Below are positions 51,899 through 60,150 of a stretch of 64,000 bases of DNA, in pieces (within the stretch, counting starts at the first letter, position 1; every line of letters starts with the position of its first letter). The notes under the pieces were generated by a model, which saw only the letters and a program-made list of their open reading frames with translations, was not told the origin of the DNA and searched no databases. The stretch covers positions 1 to 64,000 of the forward strand of contig NZ_AQWR01000002.1 of NCBI RefSeq assembly GCF_000375645.1. The letters are read 5' to 3'. Source of the stretch: Porphyromonas bennonis DSM 23058 = JCM 16335 (GTDB lineage Bacteria > Bacteroidota > Bacteroidia > Bacteroidales > Porphyromonadaceae). The position numbers and the translations under genes were made by a program.

Positions 51899-53508
51899 TA
51901 GTTATTATGAAAAAAGCAATATGTCTGACCCTGCTGGCCGTGACCGGCACAGTGGCAGTTGCCTCAGCGCAGATCAGCGCAGGAAACGACTCGATCTACA
52001 GACTGCCGTACAAGAATACTTATGTGAAGAACGTCTTCGTCACCGACAATGCCTTCCGGACCATGAAGCCCCGGATCACACAGCCCCGCTCATTTGACGA
52101 AGCAAGGACTATCCTCCCCTCTCCGATCTGGGAGGGACACGAGGAGGAGATCGGGATGTACTGGGATGCCTGGAGGATAGCTATCGACAACATTCGTCAG
52201 CCGGACCCCGGATCGGGCTTTGTCGCCACATATATTGACACGGCCTATAATGGGAACCTCTTCATGTGGGACGACTGCTTCATCCTGATGTTTGCCCGCT
52301 ACGGAGACCGATTCTTCCCCTTCCAGAGGACGCTTGACAACTTCTACGCCAAGCAACACCCCGACGGATTCATCTGCAGGGAGATCAAGGCGGACGGCGC
52401 TGACTGCTTTGAGCGATACGATCCCACCTCCACGGGTCCCAACCTACTCCCCTGGTGCGAGATGGTCTACTACCATCAGTATGGTGATCTCGAGCGACTG
52501 CATCGCGTCTTCCCTGTGCTCTGCGGCTACTACGACTGGCTGCGGCTCAATCGCACCTGGCGCAACGGCACCTACTGGAGCAGTGGCTGGGGGACCGGGA
52601 TGGACAATATGCCACGCGTGCCGGAGGGGTACAATCCGATCTACTCCCACGGTCACATGATCTGGCTCGACACCAATCTCCAGCAGATCATGACCGCCTA
52701 CCAGCTCCTCGAGATGGGCTTCTACATCGAGCGGTGGCAGGAGATCGAGGACTATGAGACCGAGGCGCTGGCACTCAAGGACTATGTCAATACTCAGCTG
52801 TGGGACGACAAGAGCGGCTTCCTCTACGACCAGTACCGCGACGGCACCCTCTGCGACGCCAAGGGGATCGGAGCCTACTGGGCGCTGATGACCGACGTAC
52901 TGGACAGAGAGCGAATGGATCGTCTCGTGACACACCTGACGAGGGAGAGCGAATTTGCCCGCCCCCACCCCATTCCCTCTCTCTCTGCCGATCACCCCAA
53001 GTACCGACCCAATGGTCGCTACTGGCAGGGAGGCGTCTGGCCGGGAACAAACTACATGGTGATCACCGGTCTCTCTCGACAGGGCTACCGTGATCTCGCC
53101 TACGACATTGCTTCGAAGCATTATCAGGCGGTACTGGAGGTGTACCGACGGACAGGGACCTTCTATGAGTACTATGCTCCGGAGGCGACTGAGCCGGGAT
53201 TTATGGCGCGGGATCACTTTGTCGGCTGGGGCGGACTCGCCCCTATCGCTCTCCTGATCGAGTACCTTATCGGGATCAAGGCTGACTACCCCGAGGAGAC
53301 GATCCGCTGGGACATCCACCAGCTGGAGGCACACGGGATCGAGCGATACCCCTTCGGACCAGATGGTATGGTGGACCTGAAGTGTGCTCGGCGAAGCTCA
53401 GCCAATGAGCGTCCCAGAGTGACCGTCCACTCCAATGTACCGCTGACCCTCATCCTCACCTATGGGAAGGGGAAGAGCGAGACACTTCGAATCGAACCGG
53501 ACCGATAA
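51895..53508 (+). CDS. Secreted GH63-like alpha-glucosidase/glycosidase (MGH1-like)
   Basis: A 537-residue protein with a signal peptide (about 1-26) and an (alpha/alpha)6 barrel of the GH63/GH37 type: YNGNLFMWDDCFILMFA, GWGTGMDNMPR with general acid D237, GGVWPGTNYMVITGL and FYEYYAPE with candidate base E425. Relatives hydrolyse alpha-glucosides, glucosylated N-glycans or mannosylglycerate. Substrate is not certain. ATG 51895 overlaps the XylR stop (ATGA). ATG 51907 (MKKAIC) is an alternative. Last gene of the locus, with no terminator before array A7. Confidence 0.85.
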   Translation: MIVIMKKAICLTLLAVTGTVAVASAQISAGNDSIYRLPYKNTYVKNVFVTDNAFRTMKPRITQPRSFDEARTILPSPIWEGHEEEIGMYWDAWRIAIDNIRQPDPGSGFVATYIDTAYNGNLFMWDDCFILMFARYGDRFFPFQRTLDNFYAKQHPDGFICREIKADGADCFERYDPTSTGPNLLPWCEMVYYHQYGDLERLHRVFPVLCGYYDWLRLNRTWRNGTYWSSGWGTGMDNMPRVPEGYNPIYSHGHMIWLDTNLQQIMTAYQLLEMGFYIERWQEIEDYETEALALKDYVNTQLWDDKSGFLYDQYRDGTLCDAKGIGAYWALMTDVLDRERMDRLVTHLTRESEFARPHPIPSLSADHPKYRPNGRYWQGGVWPGTNYMVITGLSRQGYRDLAYDIASKHYQAVLEVYRRTGTFYEYYAPEATEPGFMARDHFVGWGGLAPIALLIEYLIGIKADYPEETIRWDIHQLEAHGIERYPFGPDGMVDLKCARRSSANERPRVTVHSNVPLTLILTYGKGKSETLRIEPDR

Positions 53509-53569
53509 GGCTGTCAAGTAAAACCATTACGTCGAGTCCCTCTGCATACGGATCAGAAGTGGCTCCGAT

Positions 53570-53629
53570 CTATTACCGGTATTAGTGATGACTAATACCG
53601 GTAATAGTGTAAACTAATACCGGTAAAAG
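53570..53629. repeat. 22-bp-period palindrome array A7 (3 units)
   Basis: CTATTACCGGTATTAG (53570-53585), CTAATACCGGTAATAG (53592-53607) and CTAATACCGGTAAAAG (53614-53629), with spacers TGATGA and TGTAAA. It is placed between the convergent GH63 and outer membrane protein genes, where no conventional terminator is visible. Confidence 0.9.
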
Positions 53630-53701
53630 AAATTCCCCTGAGGTAGAAGAGTATTTTCCGCTGCTATACTGCGAATAAGAGACGGTAGCATTTCACAGGT
53701 C

Positions 53702-56299
53702 TCAGAGCGAGAGCCGCAGAGAGAGGAGGATCGTCCTCGGTCGGAGGTCGTACCGGTAGGCGTACCTATTGACGGTGTCAAAGGTGAGGTAGCGGTAAGA
53801 CTGGTGGTTGAGTAGGTTGAGCACCCGGAGGTCGACTGAGAATGACTTCTGACGATAGGAGAGCGTCGTACTGAGCTGGGGGAACGTCCGATCCGGACCC
53901 TCAAAAGCGGTATAGGTGGTGACCCGACAGTTTGTCCTCCAGACCACACCTGTAAGCAGCGGCACACTCACACCGGCGCGATGGCTGTAGGAGATGACCG
54001 GCTGAGCGTTGGTGCCACCGTAGCTCATCATCGTGCGGCTGAGGTTGTACGAGTAGGAGAGCTCCAGCCCTCGGATCGGCGTGGTGGAGAGCTCAGGTGT
54101 GACATACATTGTGGTGGAGCTGTAGGGGAGGAGCACCTCATTTTGCATCACCCGATAGTCGGCACGGGAGACTCCGGTATAGAACCGGAGGGCAGTCTTA
54201 TAGGCGTGGAAGCGCTTTGTCACCGTGAGGTCACCATTGTAGAGGTGCGAGATGTTATCCGTCTGCAGAGCACCGGTGCCGATCATGTCCTCCTCTATCG
54301 TCTGAGTCGCGAGGGTATTGCTCCGGATCCGTGTGTAGCCCCCACTGAGCCGCACAAACCACATCTTCATCGGCTGGCTGAAGCGGTAGTCCCCCGTCAC
54401 ATTGATCATGGAGCTCTCTGAGAGTGTTCCGGAGCCGGTGGTGGTCTGCGTCAGTCCGGTACGAACCGGGGCGGAGAGGAAGGAGGCAGCTCCGCCATAG
54501 CCACTGCTGTAGTTGGCACCAAGGCTGACCTCGGAGAAGGGACTTAGTGCAAAGTCTGCCGAAAGAGAGGGGTTGATGGTAAAGATCGGGCGGGAGAGCT
54601 TGAGAGGTCGGTCCCCGCTATTGCGGAGCGAGAGGTAGTTGCCCGTGAGTGCCAGCGTGGCATTTAAAACGCAGCGGAGCCCTCGCGGACGGGTATAGGT
54701 GTATCCTGTCGATAGCCCGAGTGAAGTCGTGCTCACGTCAAGGTCATTCAGGGCGGTACGCTCGGCACCCTCCCGCTCCTGATAGGTCTCCACATGGTCG
54801 CCCGAGTAGGTCAGTCCCAAGGTGCCGTGGAGCCTGTGCGCCCCCTTTGTCTCACTGAGCGTATAGGTAGCACCCGCACCCACGGATCCCCCCTGAGCAT
54901 ACTGCCGAAGAGAGATCTCATCTGCGGATCCGATAGCCATCCACTGATCCGGGATCGTCACGAGACTCACCCGCCCCTCCACTCGGTGGTTTTGGGTCCC
55001 GCGACGGCGGCTGTAGGCGATCTCATCGAGGAGAGATAGACCACGAGACTGCTTTTGTACAAAGTGGGATCCGCCACCGCCGAGCAGGGTTGGCAGTTGA
55101 TCATCAGAAATCTTTCCGTCGAGGACAAAGCTATTACTCAGGAAGTATCCCTCCTGATTGTCCCGATACTCGATCTCCACGCCCGGCAGATGGACGAGAG
55201 CAGTGGGATTACTCTCCTCGCTGATCACCGTCCCGTCGGCAAAGTGCCTCTCTATCGCATAGCCGTAGCCGGTAGAGCTGCGTCCATAGCGTGCCTGCAC
55301 ACGGAGCTGCCGATCATCCGAGAGGGCGCGGAGGACCGATCCGGAGACGGAGAGGTCAAGGGGACTGATGTAGAGCTCCCGATCGATCGGCGGCGCAGAT
55401 ACAGAGGCATCGCCGATCACCCGCTCAGCTAGAGCGGTAGGCGAGTCCCCTCTCACGATCAGATCCAGAGCATCATCCCGAGCACGCTCCGTCTGATTGC
55501 CTCCAGATAGCAGCGCCATATACTGCATAGAGTGGGCGAAGAGCATCGACGAGAGTGAGGCGTCGTACCGCACCCTACCCCCATAGCCGATCGCTCCATT
55601 CCCCGACCAGATGGGGCGGCTCTTCGCTTCCTTCTCCAGTCGGACATTCAGTGCCACGTCATTCGTCGGCACGTCCTTATCTATCTTCCGATCCTGATGG
55701 TGCCTCATCACATCCACTGAGGCTACCTTCTTAGCATCCAAGTTTCGTGTCGCCTTGTGGTACTGCCCGCCGAGGAGATCCATTCCCTCAATATAGAAGT
55801 GGCTGATCGCCTTACCGAGATAGCTGATCTGTCCCTTGGGATCCACCTCCACCCCCGGCAGACGCTTGATCGCATCCTCCAGGGTGTAATCCCCCGCCTC
55901 CGTGAAGGAACGGAGGAGATAGGTGAGCGTATCCGACCGCTCGATGATCGGATAGGCCTCCACCGTCACCTCCTGCAGCTGTGAGACACGCGGAGAGAGA
56001 CGTAGTGTCACCTCGTGTCGGTCGGGCGTCAGCGAGAGGCTGTCCGTCTCGTACGAGAGATGACTGATAGAGAGATTCATCCTCGGGTAACCGCGATCGG
56101 ATGTGAGGGCGAAGCGTCCCCCCTTGCGGGTAAAGGCAAAGGCGAGGATCTGCCCCTCGTGACTCAGCGTCACCAGGGCGCCCACCACCGCCTCTCCCTC
56201 ACCACCGGTTACCCGTCCGGAGAGCTTATACTCCTGAGCAAGAAGCGAGAGTGAGCACAGCAGGAGCAGGAGCGAGAGGAAGTATCGGCGGGGTCTCAT
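53702..56299 (-). CDS. Outer membrane protein with CarboxypepD_reg-like domain and large beta-barrel
   Basis: An 865-residue protein: signal peptide (about 1-21, LLAQ), CarboxypepD_reg-like domain (KLSGRVTGGEGEAVVGALVTL, about 24-110), a plug-like part (SFTEAGDYTLEDAIKRLPGVEVDPKGQISYLGKAISHFYIEGMDLLGG) and a long barrel ending in LRPRTILLSLRLSL. It lacks a clear TonB box, so it is not a typical SusC. It resembles the carboxypeptidase-regulatory/TonB-receptor-like proteins often paired with GLPGLI genes in Bacteroidota. The start ATG overlaps the GLPGLI stop (TGATG). Function unknown, but secretion, transport or adhesion is plausible. Confidence 0.8.
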   Translation of the reverse strand: MRPRRYFLSLLLLLCSLSLLAQEYKLSGRVTGGEGEAVVGALVTLSHEGQILAFAFTRKGGRFALTSDRGYPRMNLSISHLSYETDSLSLTPDRHEVTLRLSPRVSQLQEVTVEAYPIIERSDTLTYLLRSFTEAGDYTLEDAIKRLPGVEVDPKGQISYLGKAISHFYIEGMDLLGGQYHKATRNLDAKKVASVDVMRHHQDRKIDKDVPTNDVALNVRLEKEAKSRPIWSGNGAIGYGGRVRYDASLSSMLFAHSMQYMALLSGGNQTERARDDALDLIVRGDSPTALAERVIGDASVSAPPIDRELYISPLDLSVSGSVLRALSDDRQLRVQARYGRSSTGYGYAIERHFADGTVISEESNPTALVHLPGVEIEYRDNQEGYFLSNSFVLDGKISDDQLPTLLGGGGSHFVQKQSRGLSLLDEIAYSRRRGTQNHRVEGRVSLVTIPDQWMAIGSADEISLRQYAQGGSVGAGATYTLSETKGAHRLHGTLGLTYSGDHVETYQEREGAERTALNDLDVSTTSLGLSTGYTYTRPRGLRCVLNATLALTGNYLSLRNSGDRPLKLSRPIFTINPSLSADFALSPFSEVSLGANYSSGYGGAASFLSAPVRTGLTQTTTGSGTLSESSMINVTGDYRFSQPMKMWFVRLSGGYTRIRSNTLATQTIEEDMIGTGALQTDNISHLYNGDLTVTKRFHAYKTALRFYTGVSRADYRVMQNEVLLPYSSTTMYVTPELSTTPIRGLELSYSYNLSRTMMSYGGTNAQPVISYSHRAGVSVPLLTGVVWRTNCRVTTYTAFEGPDRTFPQLSTTLSYRQKSFSVDLRVLNLLNHQSYRYLTFDTVNRYAYRYDLRPRTILLSLRLSL

Positions 56300-57210
56300 C
56301 ACTTCAGCTCCAGGGGCTGGGTCGTAGAGACAAGAGGTCGTAGTGTAAAGCCATTGATCATGACGACTCTTTGACCATTGTCGTTACTTCGGACAGTCAT
56401 CTCGGTGACGCCGTCCATGGGGATCTCCGTCTGACGCGACTTTGCCTTAATGAAATCCTGACGGGTAGTCCGGATCGCCATGGAGCGGTCCGGCTCCGGT
56501 AGTGGCGTTGTTGCCTTAGCAAAGCGAACCGCCGTGAAGTGGTGCATTCCCTCGGCATCCTCCGCCTCGAGGATCAGACCGGGCAATCCGTGGAGCTTCC
56601 ATGGACCAAAGGCGGAGGGGATCCCGGGAGCGTACCGTACAACCCAGGTCCGTCCGCCATAGCTACCCGTGGCAGTCTTGCAGCTATAACCGCACACCTC
56701 CTTGGTCTCCTCTGAGAGGGTCCAGTCGATCGACATCATCGGCTCGGTGTAGGTGTAGTAGGAGAGTGGGATGGTCTCCATAAGCGTCATCTCTCCACGC
56801 CCCAGATCCATAGTAACGCAGGGGTCGAAGTAGAAGAGATTGTCCACCGCAGCCATCTGAAGACTCTGCAGAAGACTGTCCGGTCGGGTGGTCTCGGCCA
56901 TCAAGGAGTCCACCCGATAAGCGGTATAGTCTCGGCAGTAGCTGCGCTGGTCTCCCATCCGGAGCATCACCAGTGTAGAGAGCTCCTGAGGGAGACTCTC
57001 GTTATGCTGCTCCTGAGCACTCATAATAGCAACCATAATGTCCAGGCCGCTATCCCCCTCCTCTGCAGAAGTGGTCGGACCACTGTAATGATACCGGTAG
57101 AGACACTCATACTGGTCTGACGGAGTCTGAGCGAGGAGAATGGGGGAGACGGTCAGCAGCAGGAGCACTGAGATAGACAGCAGAAGCGTACGTAAGTGGG
57201 AAGGGTTCAT
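56299..57210 (-). CDS. GLPGLI family protein
   Basis: A 303-residue exported protein with a signal peptide (about 1-28). The family signature FGPWKLHGLPGLILEAED is exact. Earlier are ECLYRYHYSGP, RMGDQRSYCRDYTAYR and WTLSEETKEVCGYSCKTATGSYGGRTW with two cysteines that may pair. GLPGLI proteins are widespread in Bacteroidota and of unknown function. The start 57210 follows a TATCTTTG box by 31 bp. The stop and the next ATG overlap (TGATG), so the two products are translationally coupled. Confidence 0.9.
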   Translation of the reverse strand: MNPSHLRTLLLSISVLLLLTVSPILLAQTPSDQYECLYRYHYSGPTTSAEEGDSGLDIMVAIMSAQEQHNESLPQELSTLVMLRMGDQRSYCRDYTAYRVDSLMAETTRPDSLLQSLQMAAVDNLFYFDPCVTMDLGRGEMTLMETIPLSYYTYTEPMMSIDWTLSEETKEVCGYSCKTATGSYGGRTWVVRYAPGIPSAFGPWKLHGLPGLILEAEDAEGMHHFTAVRFAKATTPLPEPDRSMAIRTTRQDFIKAKSRQTEIPMDGVTEMTVRSNDNGQRVVMINGFTLRPLVSTTQPLELK

Positions 57211-57241
57211 AATCTTGTCTGTTGGTGGTTGATACGTGCGC

Positions 57242-57249
57242 CAAAGATA
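57242..57249 (-). promoter_or_regulatory. Bacteroidota -7 box for GLPGLI gene
   Basis: TATCTTTG on the minus strand, 32 bp upstream of the start at 57210. Confidence 0.6.
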
Positions 57250-57285
57250 GCGCATTTTCTCATGACGGAATACACTTCCATGGCT

Positions 57286-57321
57286 TATATTTGTCTGAAA
57301 AGGAGGAAAAGGGTAAATTTG
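57286..57321 (+). promoter_or_regulatory. Two candidate -7 boxes for the M20-amidohydrolase-PNP operon
   Basis: TATATTTG (57286-57293) and TAAATTTG (57314-57321), both matching TAnnTTTG, 142-170 bp before the start at 57463. Confidence 0.5.
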
Positions 57322-57462
57322 ATGACAGGTGCGGCGGAGAGCGCTGGTCGGTGACCTCTTTATGTCGCTACTCCTCGGAGATCCCACAGCACCTACACGT
57401 ATATAATAGACACCCCTCGGCTGTGCGACGATCTCCCGAGCCGAGTACAACGTAAACCACTT

Positions 57463-58839
57463 ATGGCCACAAATCCGGAAATCAAGAAGTTTGTCGAGGA
57501 GCATAAGGATGCCTTCCTTGAGGATCTATTCTCACTCATCCGCATCCCCTCCGTCAGCTCACAGTCATCCCACAAGGAGGATATGGTACGTTGCGCCGAG
57601 CGCTGGAGCGAGATCCTCAAGAGCATCGGCATGGATCGCGCAGAGATCCTGCCGACGGGAGGACACCCTGCAGTCTTTGCAGAGAAGAAGTATAGCGAGG
57701 AGGCACCCACGGTGCTCGTCTACGGACACTACGATGTGATGCCGGCAGAGCCGCTCGATGAGTGGAATCAGCCGGATCCCTTCGAGCCGGAGATCAAGGA
57801 CGGCCTGATCGTAGCCCGTGGATCGGACGACTGCAAGGGACAGTCCTCCACGCAGGTACAAGGACTGCGGACCGCCCTTGAGCTGGGTCTGGTGAAGTGC
57901 AACGTCAAGGTACTCCTCGAGGGAGAGGAGGAAATCGGATCGATCAATATGGAGAGCTTCCTGAAGAAGCATAAGGATCTCCTCGCCTGTGACGTAATCC
58001 TCGTCAGCGACACCGATATGGTAAGCAACGAGGTGCCGTCAATCACCACGGGACTGAGAGGTATGTGCTACTGGGAGGTAGAGGTGAGCGGCCCGAGCCA
58101 CGACCTCCACTCCGGTCACTATGGTGGTGCCGTAGCTAACCCGATCAACGAACTGGGGAAGATCATCTCCAAGCTCCACGACGAGGAGGGCAAGGTGACG
58201 ATCCCGGGATTCTACGATGACGTGATCGATATGACCGAGGAGGATCACAAGCAAGTGGCTCAGATCCCTTACGACGACAAGTCCTACTCCGATGCGATCG
58301 GCGTGCCCGGCGTACAGGGCGAGGAGGGCTACGTCACCTACGAGCGCAATAGCTGGAGACCGGCCCTGGATGTCTGTGGCATCTATGGTGGATACACCGG
58401 TGAGGGAGCAAAGACGATCATCCCCGCTAAGGCGACCGCCAAGATCTCTACCCGACTCGTAGCCAATCAGGATAAGGATAAGATCATCGGCGCCTTTGAG
58501 CCCTATATCAAGGAGCTCGCTCCGGACACCGTGCGTGTCAAGGTGACCAACCTGAGCGGCACCGATGCGTACAATTGCCCGACCGACCTACCTGCCTACA
58601 AGGTGGCAGAGGATGCCTTTGAGGCTGTATGGGGCAAGCGTCCCATTGCCTATCATAGTGGTGGCAGTATCGGCGTGGTGATCCTCTTTGAGCGGATCCT
58701 CCAGACGAAGACTATCCTTATGGGCTTCGGTCTCGGCTCTGACGGCATCCACTCGCCGAATGAGAACTTCCCGCTGACCAACTTCTACAACGGCATCGAG
58801 ACGGTTGCGGAGTTTTACGCCCGCTTCGGTCACAAGTAA
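57463..58839 (+). CDS. M20 family dipeptidase
   Basis: A 458-residue cytoplasmic metallopeptidase: VLVYGHYDVMPAEP (metal H89, D91), ARGSDDCKGQ (bridging aspartate 122 or 123), LEGEEEIGSINMESFL (catalytic glutamate about 155) and a dimerisation domain with SGPSHDLHSGHYGG, as in CNDP-type dipeptidases. No signal peptide. Starts a run of tightly spaced plus-strand genes, with 3 bp to the amidohydrolase. It fits peptide use by a proteolytic anaerobe. Confidence 0.92.
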   Translation: MATNPEIKKFVEEHKDAFLEDLFSLIRIPSVSSQSSHKEDMVRCAERWSEILKSIGMDRAEILPTGGHPAVFAEKKYSEEAPTVLVYGHYDVMPAEPLDEWNQPDPFEPEIKDGLIVARGSDDCKGQSSTQVQGLRTALELGLVKCNVKVLLEGEEEIGSINMESFLKKHKDLLACDVILVSDTDMVSNEVPSITTGLRGMCYWEVEVSGPSHDLHSGHYGGAVANPINELGKIISKLHDEEGKVTIPGFYDDVIDMTEEDHKQVAQIPYDDKSYSDAIGVPGVQGEEGYVTYERNSWRPALDVCGIYGGYTGEGAKTIIPAKATAKISTRLVANQDKDKIIGAFEPYIKELAPDTVRVKVTNLSGTDAYNCPTDLPAYKVAEDAFEAVWGKRPIAYHSGGSIGVVILFERILQTKTILMGFGLGSDGIHSPNENFPLTNFYNGIETVAEFYARFGHK

Positions 58840-58842
58840 TCT

Positions 58843-60132
58843 ATGTCCTCACTACTGATCCAGAATGTACTCCTGCCCTCCGATGACCGTCGGAGGGCAG
58901 ATGTACTGATAGAGGGAAGTCGGATCTCTAAGATCGGCTCCGTCTCCCCGTCTGACTATCCGGAGGCAGACCTGATCGAGGGGGACGGGCTGGCTATCAT
59001 ACCGGGCTTCGTGAATGGTCACACCCACTCGGCGATGACCTTCTTCCGTGGCTACGGCGATGATCTCAATCTGATGGACTGGCTCAATAATATGATCTGG
59101 CCCGTAGAGGCTCACCTCACGGAGGAGGACATCTACTGGGGTGCCCGTGTCGCTACACTCGAGATGGTCAAGAGCGGCACCACAGCCTTCCTCGACATGT
59201 ACACCCTCCCCGAAGGGACGGCTCGAGCTGTGGAGGAGAGCGGTCTGCGAGCCAACCTTTCTTATACCCTCTTTGACCGATGGGATGAGGAGCGGGCGGC
59301 GCTGGACCGCAAGCGGCTGGAGGAGTACCTTCGGCTCTTCAGCACCTTTTCAGATAGGGTGCAGCTATCAGTCGGTCCTCACGCCATCTACACGGTATCG
59401 GCTGAGCAGCTCAAGTATGGATCCGACTTTGCGAAGGCAAATGGACTCCTCGTCCACCTTCATCTCTCGGAGACCTACACCGAGTGGCGCGATTGCTGCG
59501 AGAAGTACGGCACGACACCGGTTCGCTTCCTCGATCAGATCGGAGTGCTGTCGGACAATCTTGTACTGGCTCACGGACTATGGCTCGACAGCGAGGAGAT
59601 CCGTATGCTGGCCGACCATGGCTGTAGCGTGGTGCATAACCCTGCTTCGAATATGAAGCTCGCCTCGGGGAGCCAATTCAGATACGAAGAGTTGCGCCGC
59701 CGGGGTGTCCGGGTAGGACTGGGGACGGATGGCGTCTCCAGCTCAAATAACCTCGACATGATCACGGCGATGAAGTGCGCCTCCTTTATGGGAAAGAGCT
59801 GGAGCGGAGATCCGACGATGAATAAAGCGGGAGATCTCTTCGACAGCGCTACTCGCATCGGAGCGGAAATACTTCGCCTGGAGAGTGGTCGCATTGAGGA
59901 GGGCTATCTTGCCGATGTCTGTCTGGTCGACCTCTCCCGACTCGATATGACGCCGACACACAGCTTGATCTCCAACCTCGTCTACGCCACCAATGGCGAC
60001 GTCATCGACACGACGATCGTCGATGGGAAGGTGCTGATGAGACACCGTGTCATACCGGGAGAGAGGGAGATCAGGGAGCACTTCGAGGAAGTGTCCAAGG
60101 AGCTCTTCCGTCGCAGCGGTGTAGCAGTATAA
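58843..60132 (+). CDS. Amidohydrolase, SAH/MTA deaminase-like (MtaD/SsnA group)
   Basis: A 429-residue zinc hydrolase: PGFVNGHTHSAMTFFRG (H60, H62), SVGPHAIYT, HLHLSET, VLAHGLWLDSEE, VVHNPASNMKLASG and GTDGVSSSNNLDMI. This order fits S-adenosylhomocysteine/5'-methylthioadenosine deaminases, which convert adenine nucleosides to inosine forms. Placement directly before a purine nucleoside phosphorylase (18 bp) supports a purine salvage role. Exact substrate open. Confidence 0.88.
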   Translation: MSSLLIQNVLLPSDDRRRADVLIEGSRISKIGSVSPSDYPEADLIEGDGLAIIPGFVNGHTHSAMTFFRGYGDDLNLMDWLNNMIWPVEAHLTEEDIYWGARVATLEMVKSGTTAFLDMYTLPEGTARAVEESGLRANLSYTLFDRWDEERAALDRKRLEEYLRLFSTFSDRVQLSVGPHAIYTVSAEQLKYGSDFAKANGLLVHLHLSETYTEWRDCCEKYGTTPVRFLDQIGVLSDNLVLAHGLWLDSEEIRMLADHGCSVVHNPASNMKLASGSQFRYEELRRRGVRVGLGTDGVSSSNNLDMITAMKCASFMGKSWSGDPTMNKAGDLFDSATRIGAEILRLESGRIEEGYLADVCLVDLSRLDMTPTHSLISNLVYATNGDVIDTTIVDGKVLMRHRVIPGEREIREHFEEVSKELFRRSGVAV

Positions 60133-60150
60133 TCATATAACACTCAAGAG

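Noticed and set aside
545-53508. Type IX secretion C-terminal signals on exported enzymes
   Set aside because: The C-termini of the GH2, GH92, GH63 and phosphoesterase proteins do not show the usual Por-secretion ending (a conserved glycine-rich beta domain with terminal basic residues).
326-53629. CRISPR array interpretation of the 22-bp-period repeats
   Set aside because: Units are 16-18 bp with only 4 variable bases between them, far too short for spacers. Arrays have 3-4 units, no leader and no cas genes are present.
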